Below are positions 8,860 through 17,197 of a stretch of 60,986 nucleotides of DNA, piece after piece. Source of the stretch: Candidatus Rubneribacter avistercoris (GTDB lineage: Bacteria; Actinomycetota; Coriobacteriia; Coriobacteriales; Eggerthellaceae); assembly GCA_019115845.1 (NCBI GenBank), contig DXCU01000071.1:1-60986 (forward strand), read 5' to 3'. Position numbers and translations under genes: made by a program. The notes under the pieces were generated by a model, which saw nothing but the letters and a program-made list of their open reading frames with translations, ran no database searches and had not been told where the DNA came from. Every line of letters starts with the position of its first letter. Position 1 is the first letter of the stretch.

Positions 8860-9546
8860 ATGCGCATCAAGGAGGACATACGGCCATCGTTGCAGGCGGC
8901 GTTGCCCATCATGCTGGGGTACGTCGCCATCGGCGTGCCGTGCGGCATCCTGTGCGACTCCATAGGGCTTGGCCCCTTGCAGGTGTTTTTGCTGTCTGCC
9001 CTGTTCTACTCCGGAGCCGGGCAGTTCATGATCCCCAACATGTGGTTGGCGGGCGCGCCCATCGCTTCCATCGTGGCCAGCGTGTCCCTTGTGAACACGC
9101 GCCAGATGCTGTACTCGGCTGCCTTCGCCCCGGCCTGCCGCGGGGCGAAAAAGCGCCTGTCGTTTCTGTTCGCCGCCACCGTCACCGACGAGAGCTACGG
9201 GGTGAACGTGTCCAAGTTCGCCGAGGGCGCGTGGTCGGTGAGGCGCGCTTTGCTCGTGAACGTGCTCTCGCAAAGCTCATGGGCGCTCTCCAACGTGGTG
9301 GGCGCGCTTGTGGGCAACGCGGTGGGCGTGCCTTTGGCCATCGCGTCGTTCGCCATGACGTCCATCTTCATCTGCCTGCTGGTCACGCAGAAGGTCACGC
9401 CGGAAAACCTTGTTGCGGCGGGCGTGGCCATTGTCGGCGTGTTCGCTTGCAAGGCGGCCGGGCTTGCCGGTCCCGCCATCCTCGTGGGGGCGCTTGCCGG
9501 GGTGGCGGCCGCCCTGCTGTTCTCCTGGGCGCGGGGGAGGGGCTGA
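8860..9546 (+). CDS. azlC: AzlC-family branched-chain amino acid exporter, large subunit
   Basis: 228-aa membrane protein of the AzlC/YgaZ family, the large subunit of a two-protein exporter for branched-chain amino acids (or analogues). The N-terminus MRIKEDIRPSLQAALPIMLGYVAIGVPCGIL and the motif FYSGAGQFM are typical. About 5-6 TM helices run from residue 14 to the end. The ATG is the tenth base after TATAAT and lacks a Shine-Dalgarno, so initiation is probably leaderless. The stop overlaps the azlD start (TGATG), indicating translational coupling and complex formation with the next protein. Confidence 0.92.
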   Translation: MRIKEDIRPSLQAALPIMLGYVAIGVPCGILCDSIGLGPLQVFLLSALFYSGAGQFMIPNMWLAGAPIASIVASVSLVNTRQMLYSAAFAPACRGAKKRLSFLFAATVTDESYGVNVSKFAEGAWSVRRALLVNVLSQSSWALSNVVGALVGNAVGVPLAIASFAMTSIFICLLVTQKVTPENLVAAGVAIVGVFACKAAGLAGPAILVGALAGVAAALLFSWARGRG

Positions 9547-9878
9547 TGGAATCCATGGGCTGGGGCGATTTCCTGATCGTGTTCGCGTGCTGCGCCGTCA
9601 CGATGCTTGTGTGCCGCACGGTCCCGTTGTTCGTGCTGAAGGGGCGCAACCTTCCCGAAGGGGTCGAGCGGGCGCTCGGCTTCATCCCGCCGGCCGCGTT
9701 CGCGGCCTTGGTGGCGAACGACCTGCTGGCGCCCGGCATGTTCGACGCCGGCCTGTGGCCTGCGGCCGCGCCGCTTGCGGCGGCGGGCGTGGTGGCGCTG
9801 GTGGCGTGGCGGACCAGGTCGCTTCTGTGGTGCGCCGTTTCGGGCGTGGCGTCCTACGCGCTGCTCATGCTGATCTGA
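9546..9878 (+). CDS. azlD: AzlD-family branched-chain amino acid exporter, small subunit
   Basis: 110-aa protein with four hydrophobic helices, matching AzlD/YgaH in length and in the motif RTVPLFVLKGRNLPEGVERALGFIPPAAFAALVANDLL. It partners AzlC in the inner membrane for export of branched-chain amino acids. Its ATG shares a base with the azlC stop (TGATG). The gene ends the operon; a GC-rich hairpin (GGCGCTT 9893-9899 / AAGCGCC 9905-9911) lies 15 nt downstream but lacks a T tract. Confidence 0.9.
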   Translation: MESMGWGDFLIVFACCAVTMLVCRTVPLFVLKGRNLPEGVERALGFIPPAAFAALVANDLLAPGMFDAGLWPAAAPLAAAGVVALVAWRTRSLLWCAVSGVASYALLMLI

Positions 9879-9963
9879 TCCTCCTTGCGCTCGGCGCTTT
9901 GCCGAAGCGCCGCGGGCGCGGGCCGCTTCGGCTTCGGTTTCGGGCCGGGCCGGGATTGCGGCT

Positions 9964-9981
9964 GGGGCTGGGGCTGGGGCT
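9964..9981 (+). repeat. short tandem GGGGCT hexamers
   Basis: Three perfect GGGGCT units, flanked by partial copies, lie between azlD and the rplS promoter. This is low-complexity sequence with no evident function. Apart from this, the azlD 3' hairpin and the rplS promoter, the interval 9879-10120 shows nothing. Confidence 0.6.
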
Positions 9982-10024
9982 GGCTGGGGGCTGCGGGTTT
10001 TTGTAAAGGTTGGAAGATTATCCC

Positions 10025-10077
10025 TTGCGAAGGGCGTGGGCAGGCGGTATACTGTCAAATCGTGTCTTTATGAGACA
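10025..10077 (+). promoter_or_regulatory. rplS promoter and leader hairpin
   Basis: TTGCGA (10025-10030), a 17-nt spacer and TATACT (10048-10053) form one of the best promoters in the window. The ~60-nt leader begins with a small hairpin, TGTCT (10063-10067) pairing with AGACA (10073-10077). The hairpin might serve L19 autoregulation or mRNA stability, but I cannot match it to a known L19 leader class. Confidence 0.7.
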
Positions 10078-10120
10078 ACGCCGCACAGAGTCACACTGAA
10101 CATATAAGAAGGAACGGATC

Positions 10121-10468
10121 ATGGACATCATTCGCGCCATCGAGCAGCAGCAGATCAAGCAGGACCTCCCCGAGTTCAACGTGGGCGACAACGTGAAGGT
10201 CCACTACCGCATCACCGAGGGCAACCGCGAGCGCATCCAGGTGTTCCAGGGCGACGTCATCCGTCGTCAGGGCGCTTCGAGCCGCGAGACGTTCACGGTC
10301 CGCAAGATCAGCTTCTCCGTGGGCGTGGAGCGCACCTTCCCCGTGCATTCCCCCAAGATCGAGAAGATCGAGGTCGTCCGCCGTGGCGCCGTGCGTCGCG
10401 CGAAGCTGTACTACCTGCGCGACAAGGTGGGCAAGGCCGCCAAGATCAAGGAGAAGGCGTTCCGCTAG
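10121..10468 (+). CDS. rplS: 50S ribosomal protein L19
   Basis: 115 aa, the exact family length. L19 sits at the 30S-50S interface of the ribosome. The sequence carries the canonical [41 protein letters not shown] stretch (here [14 protein letters not shown]) and [10 protein letters not shown]. The start ATG follows AAGAAGGA. It has its own strong promoter and a strong terminator, so it is monocistronic, and it heads the conserved rplS-rnhB-yraN-comM-dprA block. Confidence 0.98.
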   Translation: MDIIRAIEQQQIKQDLPEFNVGDNVKVHYRITEGNRERIQVFQGDVIRRQGASSRETFTVRKISFSVGVERTFPVHSPKIEKIEVVRRGAVRRAKLYYLRDKVGKAAKIKEKAFR

Positions 10469-10494
10469 GCCGTGTTTTCGGCAAGCGCTTTCGA

Positions 10495-10529
10495 AGGCCC
10501 CGCATCTTCGACGGATGCGGGGCCTTTCT
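10495..10529 (+). terminator. intrinsic terminator after rplS
   Basis: A perfect 12-bp stem: AGGCCCCGCATC (10495-10506) pairs with GATGCGGGGCCT (10514-10525) around a 7-nt loop, followed by TTCT. This is a strong rho-independent terminator. Confidence 0.9.
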
Positions 10530-10681
10530 GCATGTCGGACGCGGTCTGCGGCGCCTCTAGCGGGCGAGGCTCCCGGGCGCGCCCGGCAGCGGGGGCGCGG
10601 CCAGGCGACACGGCGCTGATCATCGGGGCGCCCGTTCTGGTATCATAGGCGTTCGGACAGCGGCGGGAGGAGGAGCGGGTC

Positions 10682-11473
10682 ATGGGAACGACGGTGGCCG
10701 ACATCAAGCGGCGTCTGCAGAGCGCGGACGAGGACGCCTTCGAGGTGCTTGAGCGCTCGCTTGTGGCGGACACGCGCAAGGGCGTTCGGGACGCGGTGGA
10801 GGCGGCCCGGCGCCGCCTTGAGGCCGAAGCAGCCGAGCGGGCGCGGCTCGAAGGGCTTTACGCCTTCGAGCACGATCTGGCCGCATCGCATGGCGGGCGG
10901 TCGATCGCAGGCCTTGACGAGGCAGGTCGTGGCCCCTTGGCGGGTCCGCTTGCGGTGGGCGCGGTCATCCTGCCCGCCGAGCCTCGCATAGAGGGCCTCG
11001 ATGACTCCAAGCGTCTTGCGCCCGCCGAGCGCGAACGCGTTGCCGAGCGGGTGAAGGAGCAGGCCGTGGCTTGGGCGGTCGAGTACGTGGAGGCGTGCGA
11101 CATCGACGCGTGCGGCATGGCGGCGTCGCTCGTCACGGCCTTCCGACGTGCCCTGGCCCGCGTGGAGGAGGCGGCCGGGATAGCCGTCGACGTCGTCTTG
11201 GTGGACGGGAACCCGCTGCGCATGGACGCGCGCGAGGTGAACGTCGTCAAAGGCGACGCGCGCTGCGCCTCCATCGCGGCGGCCTCCATCGTGGCGAAGG
11301 TCGAGCGCGACGCGGTCATGCTCCGCTATGCCGAGGAGTATCCCGAGTACGGGTTCGACTCGTGCAAGGGGTACGCGAGCCCCGCGCATATCGAGGCCAT
11401 CAGGCGCCACGGCCTCACCCCCATCCACCGTGCGTCGTTCTGCACCGCCTTCACGCAGCCGACGCTGTTCTGA
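10682..11473 (+). CDS. rnhB: ribonuclease HII
   Basis: 263 aa. It cleaves the RNA strand of RNA-DNA hybrids and removes misincorporated ribonucleotides. The type 2 RNase H catalytic core is clear: GLDEAGRGPLAGPL (D79, E80), LDDSKRL, VLVDGNPLR and KGDARCASIAAASIVAK. Compared with the ~200-aa E. coli enzyme it has an N-terminal extension of about 70 residues that is charged and helical; such extensions are common in Gram-positive RnhB. ATG 10682 follows GGAGGAGGAG, and TATCAT (10641-10646) is a plausible -10. The downstream intergenic region holds phased repeats rather than a terminator. Confidence 0.95.
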   Translation: MGTTVADIKRRLQSADEDAFEVLERSLVADTRKGVRDAVEAARRRLEAEAAERARLEGLYAFEHDLAASHGGRSIAGLDEAGRGPLAGPLAVGAVILPAEPRIEGLDDSKRLAPAERERVAERVKEQAVAWAVEYVEACDIDACGMAASLVTAFRRALARVEEAAGIAVDVVLVDGNPLRMDAREVNVVKGDARCASIAAASIVAKVERDAVMLRYAEEYPEYGFDSCKGYASPAHIEAIRRHGLTPIHRASFCTAFTQPTLF

Positions 11474-11606
11474 CGCGCCGCCCGCATCGCTCATCCGTAT
11501 TCGCCAGATAGAAAGGCGGGGTGTTCGCGCGCTTTTGACCAGGGGCGCTAAAAACATGTCGGACGCGCGTCGCATACTTGCGAGGTTTCGGCTGGAGGCG
11601 CGCTAG

Positions 11607-11674
11607 ATTCGCGTTGGATCCGCGTGGGATCGGGGCGGCTATCCGCTGGATGCGCGCCATGGATCCGCTGGATG
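11607..11674 (+). repeat. phased dyad-like repeats upstream of yraN-comM-dprA
   Basis: Related units of the form ATCC-N(3-5)-GGAT recur: ATTCGCGTTGGAT (11607-11619), ATCCGCGTGGGAT (11618-11630), ATCCGCTGGATG (11641-11652) and ATCCGCTGGATG (11663-11674). Starts are 11, 23 and 22 bp apart, close to whole helical turns. Each unit is itself a short inverted repeat. They could be operator sites for the competence/DNA-processing operon that starts at 11717. Confidence 0.45.
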
Positions 11675-11716
11675 GCGAGGTTACCATGGGAACCGGAGAA
11701 GAAGGGAGCGGTGACC

Positions 11717-12160
11717 ATGGGAAAAGATGAAGCGACGGGGAAGGGGCGTGGCGGCGCGTGCGAGGAGGGCGCCCCGAAGGAAGGGGCCTCGGCGACGTGG
11801 AGGGCCGAGCTTGGAAGGCGCGGCGAGGACGCGGCCGCGCGGTTCCTCGAGCGTCGCGGCTACGACATCGTGGAGCGGAATTGGACGTGCGCTGCGGGCG
11901 AGGCCGACATCGTGGCGCGCGATGCGGACGGGGCGCTCGTGTTCGTGGAGGTCAAAACGCGTTCGAGCTGCGATTGCGGCCTTCCGTCGGATGCGGTGGA
12001 CGCCAAAAAACGCGATCGCTACGAACGCATAGCGGCGCTTTTCCTGCAGGGGTACGACGTGGTGGACGTGCCGATGCGCTTCGACATCGTCTCCATTCTG
12101 GTGGTGCCGGGAGGCCGCGCCATGATCCGCCATTACATCAACGCGTTCGGCAAGGGCTGA
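11717..12160 (+). CDS. YraN/UPF0102-family endonuclease-like protein
   Basis: 147 aa. The start ATG 11717 follows GAAGAAGGGAGCGG; the first ~30 residues are a charged, poorly conserved tail. The conserved core LGRRGEDAAARFLERRGYDIVERNWTC leads into GEADIV and LVFVEVKTRS, a PD-(D/E)xK nuclease-type pattern (GExDIV...EVK). The family is near-universal beside rnhB and dprA but has no settled function; a role in DNA or Holliday-junction processing is inferred from its fold. comM begins 1 nt after the stop codon, so the genes are one operon. Confidence 0.9.
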   Translation: MGKDEATGKGRGGACEEGAPKEGASATWRAELGRRGEDAAARFLERRGYDIVERNWTCAAGEADIVARDADGALVFVEVKTRSSCDCGLPSDAVDAKKRDRYERIAALFLQGYDVVDVPMRFDIVSILVVPGGRAMIRHYINAFGKG

Positions 12161-12161
12161 C

Positions 12162-13652
12162 ATGGAGGGGCGATGCAGGGTGCGCGCCGCCACGCTGCGC
12201 GGGGTGGAGGCCGTGCCGGTGGACGTGGAGGTGGCGGTGGGTCCGGGCGTGCCCGGGTTCTCCATCGTGGGCATGGCCGACGCCTCCGTGCAGGAGTCGC
12301 GGGAGCGCGTGCGGGCGGCGCTCAGATCATGCGGTTTCACGGTGCCCGCGCGCAAGGTGGTGGTGAACCTCGCGCCGGGCGCGTTGCGCAAGACGGGGTC
12401 GGGTTTCGACCTGCCCATCGCGGCGGGCATCCTGTGCGCGACGGGGCAGGTGGATCCTGCGGTTGTGCAGGGGCCGTTGTTTGTGGGTGAGCTTTCGCTC
12501 GAAGGCGAGGTGCGTCCGGCCGCGGGGCTTCTTGCCTACGCCCTGTGCGCGAGCAGGCAGGGGTGCGCGCTGGTGAGCGCGTCGTCGGGCGAGGGGCTTG
12601 TGCGGGTTGAAGGGCTTGAGGCCCGTTGCCTGAGGAGCCTCTCGGGCCTGCGCACGCCCCCGTTTCCCGAGGCGCGTCCCGTGCGCGGGACGCAATCGGC
12701 CTGCGCGCCGGACTTCCGCGACATAGCGGGGCACGACATGGCGAAGCGCGCGCTGCAGGTGGCCGCGGCGGGCGGCCACGGCGTGCTCATGACGGGGCCG
12801 CCCGGGTCGGGCAAGACGATGCTCGCCTCGCGACTGCCCTCCATCTTGCCGCCGCTCACGGAGGCGGAGAGGCTCGAGGCGGCGGTGGTGCACTCGGTGG
12901 CGGGGGAGGATCTCAAGGGGGTGCTTGGCGGGGTGCGGCCGTTTCGCAGCCCTCACCACTCGGCGAGCCTCGCGGGGCTTGTGGGAGGCGGCTCGCCGCC
13001 GCGTCCGGGCGAGATCTCGCTCGCGCACAACGGCGTGCTCTTCCTCGACGAGCTGGCCGAGTTCGCGCCGTCTGTGCTGCAGGGCATCCGCCAGCCGCTC
13101 GAGGCGGGGCGCGTGGTGGTGACGAGGGCCGACGGCAACGTGGAGTTTCCGGCGCGCTTCATGCTGGTGGCGGCTTCGAATCCGTGCCCCTGCGGGTACT
13201 TCGGCGACGAGGAGGAGCCGTGCACGTGCACGGAGCGCCAGATCAGGGCGTACCAGGGGCGCGTGGGCGGGCCGGTGATGGACCGCATCGACGTGCACAT
13301 CGACGTGCGCCGCATACCGCCGGGGGAGGTGCTGGCCACAGGCGGCGGCGCGAGTTCCGAGGAGTTGAGGCGCGACGTGCTGCGGGCGCGGGAGTTCGCT
13401 TCGTGGCGGCGGGCGCGGGTGGGCGGCGCGGAGGGGGGATCTCCCGAGGGCCTTGTGCGCGCGTGCGGGCTGGCGGACGAGGACGAGGCGTTTCTGGAGG
13501 ACATGGCGCGCGCGGGCCGCATGAGCGGGCGCGCCATCATGCGCACGCTGGCGCTTGCCCGCACGATCGCCGACATGGAGGAGCGGGCGCGGGTGGGGCG
13601 CGCGCACCTGTGCGAGGCGGTCGGGTTCCGGTTGAGGGAGGTGGAGGCATGA
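12162..13652 (+). CDS. comM: YifB/ComM family AAA+ ATPase (Mg-chelatase-like)
   Basis: 496 aa. ComM is a hexameric branch-migration helicase that extends integration of incoming single-stranded DNA during transformation. The N-terminal ChlI/Lon-type domain runs from residue 1 to ~165 (FSIVGMADASVQESRERVRAA). Walker A is GPPGSGKT (212-219) and Walker B GVLFLDELAEF (~290-300). A C-terminal Mg-chelatase segment includes NPCPCGYFGD and the Cys pair CTCT. The stop overlaps the dprA start (ATGA), implying coupled translation. With dprA this suggests competence potential, although comEA/comEC are outside the window. Confidence 0.95.
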   Translation: MEGRCRVRAATLRGVEAVPVDVEVAVGPGVPGFSIVGMADASVQESRERVRAALRSCGFTVPARKVVVNLAPGALRKTGSGFDLPIAAGILCATGQVDPAVVQGPLFVGELSLEGEVRPAAGLLAYALCASRQGCALVSASSGEGLVRVEGLEARCLRSLSGLRTPPFPEARPVRGTQSACAPDFRDIAGHDMAKRALQVAAAGGHGVLMTGPPGSGKTMLASRLPSILPPLTEAERLEAAVVHSVAGEDLKGVLGGVRPFRSPHHSASLAGLVGGGSPPRPGEISLAHNGVLFLDELAEFAPSVLQGIRQPLEAGRVVVTRADGNVEFPARFMLVAASNPCPCGYFGDEEEPCTCTERQIRAYQGRVGGPVMDRIDVHIDVRRIPPGEVLATGGGASSEELRRDVLRAREFASWRRARVGGAEGGSPEGLVRACGLADEDEAFLEDMARAGRMSGRAIMRTLALARTIADMEERARVGRAHLCEAVGFRLREVEA

Positions 13653-14584
13653 GCGCCGAGGTCCAAGGCGCCCGTGCGCGGATCGAAGGGCCCCGCACGG
13701 TGATCGAGCGCGGGTCGGCTGACTACCCGGCTTCGCTCGAGCGCGTCGCGCATCCTCCGGATCGGCTTTACGTGGTGGGGGATCCCGCCGCGCTCGCCGA
13801 GGGCGTCGCCATCGTGGGCGCGCGCAAGGCGACGCCCTACGGCGTCGGCTGCGCGCGGAGGTTCGCGCGGATCGCGGCCGAGCGGGGCGTCTCGGTTGTT
13901 TCGGGAGGCGCGCGCGGCTGCGACGCCGCCGCGCACTGCGCCGCCCTCGAAGCGGGCGGCATCACGGCGGCGTTTCTCGGCGGCGGTTGCGACCGGCCTT
14001 ATCCGGCCGAGCACGCCGGGCTTTTCCAGCGCATCGTGGACGCGGGCGGCGCGGTGGTGTCCGAGCACGCGTGGGGCGAGCCGCCCCTGCCGTATAGGTT
14101 CCGCGCGCGCAACCGCCTCATCGCCGGGCTTGCCCGCGCCACCCTCATCGTGGAGGCGGGGCTGCCGTCGGGCACGTTCTCCACGGCCGACGAGGCCCTT
14201 GCCGCAGGGCGGGAGGTGCTCGTGGTGCCCGGGGCCATCACCGCGCCCTCCTCGCGCGGCGCGAACCGCTTGCTGCGCCAGGGGGCGACGCCCATCGTGG
14301 ACGACGACTCGTTCGAGGATGCCCTGTTCTCGCTGTTCGGATGCTTGAAAAGCCCGTCGGCTCCCGATGAGCGGGACGAAGCGTGGGCAGATGACCCCGT
14401 GGTGGCCGCGCTGCGCGCCGAGCCGTTGGGGATGGAGCGGCTCTACGAGATCGCCGCCGCCAGCTGCGGCGGGGCCGACGCGCGCTCGTGGCTCATGGAG
14501 CGGCTTGTGGAGGCCGAGCGCGCAGGGCTTGTGGCGCGCCAGCCGGACGGCCGCTGGGGACCCGCCCTGGGCGGGCGTCGATGA
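13649..14584 (+). CDS. dprA: DNA-processing protein DprA
   Basis: 311 aa. DprA binds incoming ssDNA and loads RecA in natural transformation. The start ATG 13649 overlaps the comM stop. The Rossmann-like core shows VAIVGARKATPYG, VVSGGARGCDAAAH (the usual SGxAxGID is here SGGARGCD), and the conserved FRARNRLIAGLARATLIVEAGLPSGTFSTADEAL and VVPGAITAPSSRGANRLLRQGA. After residue ~235 a winged-helix C-terminal domain follows (GMERLYEIAAASCGG...). The usual N-terminal SAM domain is shortened: only ~45 residues precede the core. Confidence 0.95.
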   Translation: MSAEVQGARARIEGPRTVIERGSADYPASLERVAHPPDRLYVVGDPAALAEGVAIVGARKATPYGVGCARRFARIAAERGVSVVSGGARGCDAAAHCAALEAGGITAAFLGGGCDRPYPAEHAGLFQRIVDAGGAVVSEHAWGEPPLPYRFRARNRLIAGLARATLIVEAGLPSGTFSTADEALAAGREVLVVPGAITAPSSRGANRLLRQGATPIVDDDSFEDALFSLFGCLKSPSAPDERDEAWADDPVVAALRAEPLGMERLYEIAAASCGGADARSWLMERLVEAERAGLVARQPDGRWGPALGGRR

Positions 14585-14676
14585 GGGTTTGCGGTGGAGC
14601 GGCGATGAAGGCTGCGGCGACAGGAGCGCTCCCCGGAGGTTTCGTGGGACGGCTTCTGCGGATGGCGGGATTTTGC

Positions 14677-14682
14677 TATGCT
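14677..14682 (+). promoter_or_regulatory. -10 box of trmFO (leaderless start)
   Basis: TATGCT ends 7 nt before ATG 14690, so the expected transcription start falls on the A of the start codon. The only purine-rich stretch, AGGCGG, abuts the ATG and is too close to serve as a Shine-Dalgarno. The -35 region is weak. Confidence 0.5.
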
Positions 14683-14689
14683 AGGCGGC

Positions 14690-16090
14690 ATGTCACCATC
14701 AGTGGTCATACTCGGCGCCGGCCTCGCGGGAAGCGAGGCGGCGCTCCAGCTGGCCGCGCGCGGCGTCCGCGTGCGGCTTTTCGAGATGCGCCCGCAGACG
14801 CCGACGCCCGTGCACGTGACCGACGCCTGCGCGGAGCTTGTGTGCTCGAACTCGCTCAAAAGCGTCAAGCCCGACAGCGCCGCCGGCATGCTCAAGCGCG
14901 AGCTTGAGGAGCTGGGCTCGTTCGTGTACGCGGCGGCCCTGCGCCACCGCGTGGCCGCCGGGGGCGCGCTGGCGGTGGACCGCGCGGCGTTCTCGGCCGA
15001 CGTGACGGGGCTTGTGGAGGCCCATCCGCTCGTCGAGCTTGCACGCGGCGAGGTCCAAAGCCTCGCCGACGCCGCGCGGGGGGCCGACGCGCTCGTCGTG
15101 GCCACAGGCCCGCTCACCTCCGACGCCCTGGCCGCCGACCTCGCGCGCGTGGCCGGCGGGGACCACCTCGCCTTCTACGATGCGGCGGCGCCCATCGTCA
15201 TGGCGGACTCCCTTGACGAGGGGAAGCTGTTCCGCCAGAGCCGCTACGAGGATGCCGGCGCGGGCGATTACCTGAACGCGCCGTTCGACCGGGCGGAGTA
15301 CGACGCGTTCGTGGACGCCTTGGTGTCGGCCGAGCGCGTGGTCAAGAAGGATTTCGAAACGCGCGACCTGTTCCAAGCGTGCCAGCCCATCGAGGAGATA
15401 GCGCGCAAGGGGCGCGACGCCCCCCGCTTCGGCGCGCTCAAGCCCGTGGGGCTGACCGACCCCCGCACGGGCAGGCGCCCCTGGGCCGCCTTGCAGCTGC
15501 GCGCCGAGGACGCGCGGGGCGAAAGCTACAACCTGGTGGGGTTCCAGACCAACCTCACGTTCCCGGAGCAAAGGCGCGTGTTCCGCATGATCCCCGGCCT
15601 TGAGCGCGCGGAGTTCGCACGCTACGGCGTGATGCACAGAAACACCTTCCTGGACGCGCCGCGGCTGCTGGGGGCGGACCTTCGTTTCGCGGCGGCCGAG
15701 GCCGCGACGGGCGTCCCGACGTTTGCGGCCGGGCAGCTTTCCGGAACGGAGGGGTACTGCGAGGCCATTCGGTCGGGCCTGCACGCGGCCGTTTCGGCAG
15801 CCGCTCTCCTTTCGGGGCGTGTGGCTCCCCGCCTTCCCGAGGAGACGGCGTTCGGGGCCCTTGTCGCCTACGCGACCGACCCGGCTGTGAAGGACTACCA
15901 GCCCATGCACGTGAACTTCGGCATCATGCCGCCCCTTGAGCGGCGCGTGCGCAACAAGCGCGACCGTTACGCGGCCTACGCCGAGCGCGGCGCGCGGGCG
16001 CTGGGGGCGTACGCGGAGGAGCTGAGGGCCCTCGGGCTTGCCCTTGATGCGGGCGGGGCGGAATGGAAGGAGCCCTCCGATGTCCTCTGA
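14690..16090 (+). CDS. trmFO: methylenetetrahydrofolate-tRNA-(uracil-5-)-methyltransferase TrmFO
   Basis: 466 aa. A FAD- and folate-dependent enzyme that methylates U54 of the tRNA T-loop; it is the Gram-positive alternative to TrmA. The N-terminal FAD motif is VVILGAGLAGSEAALQLA (residues 5-22). Also visible are FEMRP, CAELVCSNSLKS, and the C-terminal GQLSGTEGYCEAIRSGL. ATG 14690 is chosen because it lies immediately after a -10 box; the upstream ATG 14678 is part of that box. The last 11 nt overlap the recombinase gene, so the two are co-translated. Confidence 0.95.
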   Translation: MSPSVVILGAGLAGSEAALQLAARGVRVRLFEMRPQTPTPVHVTDACAELVCSNSLKSVKPDSAAGMLKRELEELGSFVYAAALRHRVAAGGALAVDRAAFSADVTGLVEAHPLVELARGEVQSLADAARGADALVVATGPLTSDALAADLARVAGGDHLAFYDAAAPIVMADSLDEGKLFRQSRYEDAGAGDYLNAPFDRAEYDAFVDALVSAERVVKKDFETRDLFQACQPIEEIARKGRDAPRFGALKPVGLTDPRTGRRPWAALQLRAEDARGESYNLVGFQTNLTFPEQRRVFRMIPGLERAEFARYGVMHRNTFLDAPRLLGADLRFAAAEAATGVPTFAAGQLSGTEGYCEAIRSGLHAAVSAAALLSGRVAPRLPEETAFGALVAYATDPAVKDYQPMHVNFGIMPPLERRVRNKRDRYAAYAERGARALGAYAEELRALGLALDAGGAEWKEPSDVL

Positions 16091-17051
16091 GCTGCGGGAA
16101 CCATCCGACGCAGAGGCCTCCCTTGGGTGCGATCCGGCCGCCGAGGCCCTGGTGGGGGCCTTCTGCGAGGCCTTGCGCGTGGAGCGCAACGCCTCCCCCC
16201 ACACCGTGCGCGCCTACCGGGTGGACCTGACCGACTACGCGCGCTGGGCGCTGCGCTCGGGGGTCGATCCTTTGTCGGCCACGCATCGCCAGGTCAGAAG
16301 GTACCTGGGCGAGCTTGACCGCGCGCAGTACTCGCGCACGACCGTCAACCGCCGCCTGTCGGCCCTGCGCAGCTTCTACCGCTGGCTCAACGTGACGGGC
16401 GCGGCCGAGGGGGATCCGGCGAGCATCCTTCAAGGGCCCAAGCAGCGCAAGAGCCTTCCGCACGTCATCCGGCCGGCCGACATGGCCAGGCTGCTTTCGG
16501 TCTACAGCGGTCGCGACGCGGCGGGCGCACCCCGCGAGCAGTCGGCCTCCGACATGCGCAACCAGGCGCTCCTCGAGTTCCTCTACGCGTGCGGGGCGCG
16601 CGTGTCGGAGGCGTCGGGGCTGCTCGCCGCCGACGTCGATTTCGCGCTCGGCCAGGTCAAGGTGTTCGGGAAGGGCGCCAAGGAGCGCATCGTGCCCATC
16701 CACGAGATGGCGGCGTTGTCCATGCGCACCTACGCGTCCCTGGCCCGCCCGCAGCTTCTCCGCGAAAGGTCGTGCGCGCACTTCTTCGTGTCGACGCGCG
16801 GGAACCAGATGGGCACCGACGCCATGCGCAAGATGTTCAAGGAGGCCGTGCGCCGCGCGGGCCTCGACGAGTCGCTCTCGCCCCACGACATGCGCCACAC
16901 CTTCGCCACCGACTTGCTCAACGGCGGGGCCGACCTGCGCACCGTCCAGGAGATGCTCGGCCATGCGAGCCTGTCCACCACCCAGGTGTACACGCACCTG
17001 ACCCCCGGGCGCCTCAAGGACGTGCACGAACGCGCCCATCCGCGCGGCTGA
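16080..17051 (+). CDS. XerC/XerD-type tyrosine recombinase
   Basis: 323 aa, probably the chromosome-dimer resolvase acting at dif with FtsK. The start ATG 16080 follows GGAAGGAG and overlaps the trmFO end. The N-terminal SAM-like core-binding domain (residues ~20-110) includes SPHTVRAYRVDL. The catalytic residues are complete: R174 (GARVSE), K198 (FGKGAKER), H269 and R272 (SPHDMRHTFAT), H295 (LGHASL) and the nucleophile Y304 (TQVYTHL). The chromosomal position next to trmFO and dprA fits a housekeeping Xer rather than a phage integrase, but XerC cannot be told from XerD from this alone. A GC-rich terminator follows. Confidence 0.93.
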   Translation: MSSELREPSDAEASLGCDPAAEALVGAFCEALRVERNASPHTVRAYRVDLTDYARWALRSGVDPLSATHRQVRRYLGELDRAQYSRTTVNRRLSALRSFYRWLNVTGAAEGDPASILQGPKQRKSLPHVIRPADMARLLSVYSGRDAAGAPREQSASDMRNQALLEFLYACGARVSEASGLLAADVDFALGQVKVFGKGAKERIVPIHEMAALSMRTYASLARPQLLRERSCAHFFVSTRGNQMGTDAMRKMFKEAVRRAGLDESLSPHDMRHTFATDLLNGGADLRTVQEMLGHASLSTTQVYTHLTPGRLKDVHERAHPRG

Positions 17052-17053
17052 GG

Positions 17054-17101
17054 CCGCCCCGCCCCCGTGCCGGGCGCGCCCGCATCCGGCCCTGGGGCGG
17101 G
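17054..17101 (+). terminator. GC-rich terminator hairpin after xer
   Basis: GCCCCGCCCC (17054-17063) pairs perfectly with GGGGCGGGGC (17092-17101) across a structured 28-nt loop. The downstream sequence has only scattered T residues. It closes the yraN-to-xer transcription unit. Confidence 0.7.
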
Positions 17102-17127
17102 GCTTGGAGGGGTTTTGGCGGGGTTCC

Positions 17128-17181
17128 TTGCATGCGGGCCGAGGAGTCCTATAATGGCGAAGCGCCGTCAACGGCGCCTTT
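17128..17181 (+). promoter_or_regulatory. promoter and attenuator-like hairpin before a membrane protein gene
   Basis: TTGCAT (17128-17133), a 16-nt spacer and TATAAT (17150-17155) form a good promoter. Right behind the transcription start a hairpin GCGCCG (17162-17167) / CGGCGC (17172-17177) with a TCAA loop is followed by CTTTTC. It precedes the Shine-Dalgarno GAAAGGAG and resembles an early terminator or attenuator. Confidence 0.6.
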
Positions 17182-17197
17182 TCGGAAAGGAGCGGTC

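Noticed and set aside
9964..9981. GGGGCT tandem hexamers as a functional element
   Set aside because: Only three perfect units in a G-rich intergenic stretch; no link to the promoter or a gene start.
10063..10077. L19 leader riboregulator
   Set aside because: A single 5-bp hairpin is too little to match any known ribosomal-protein leader class.
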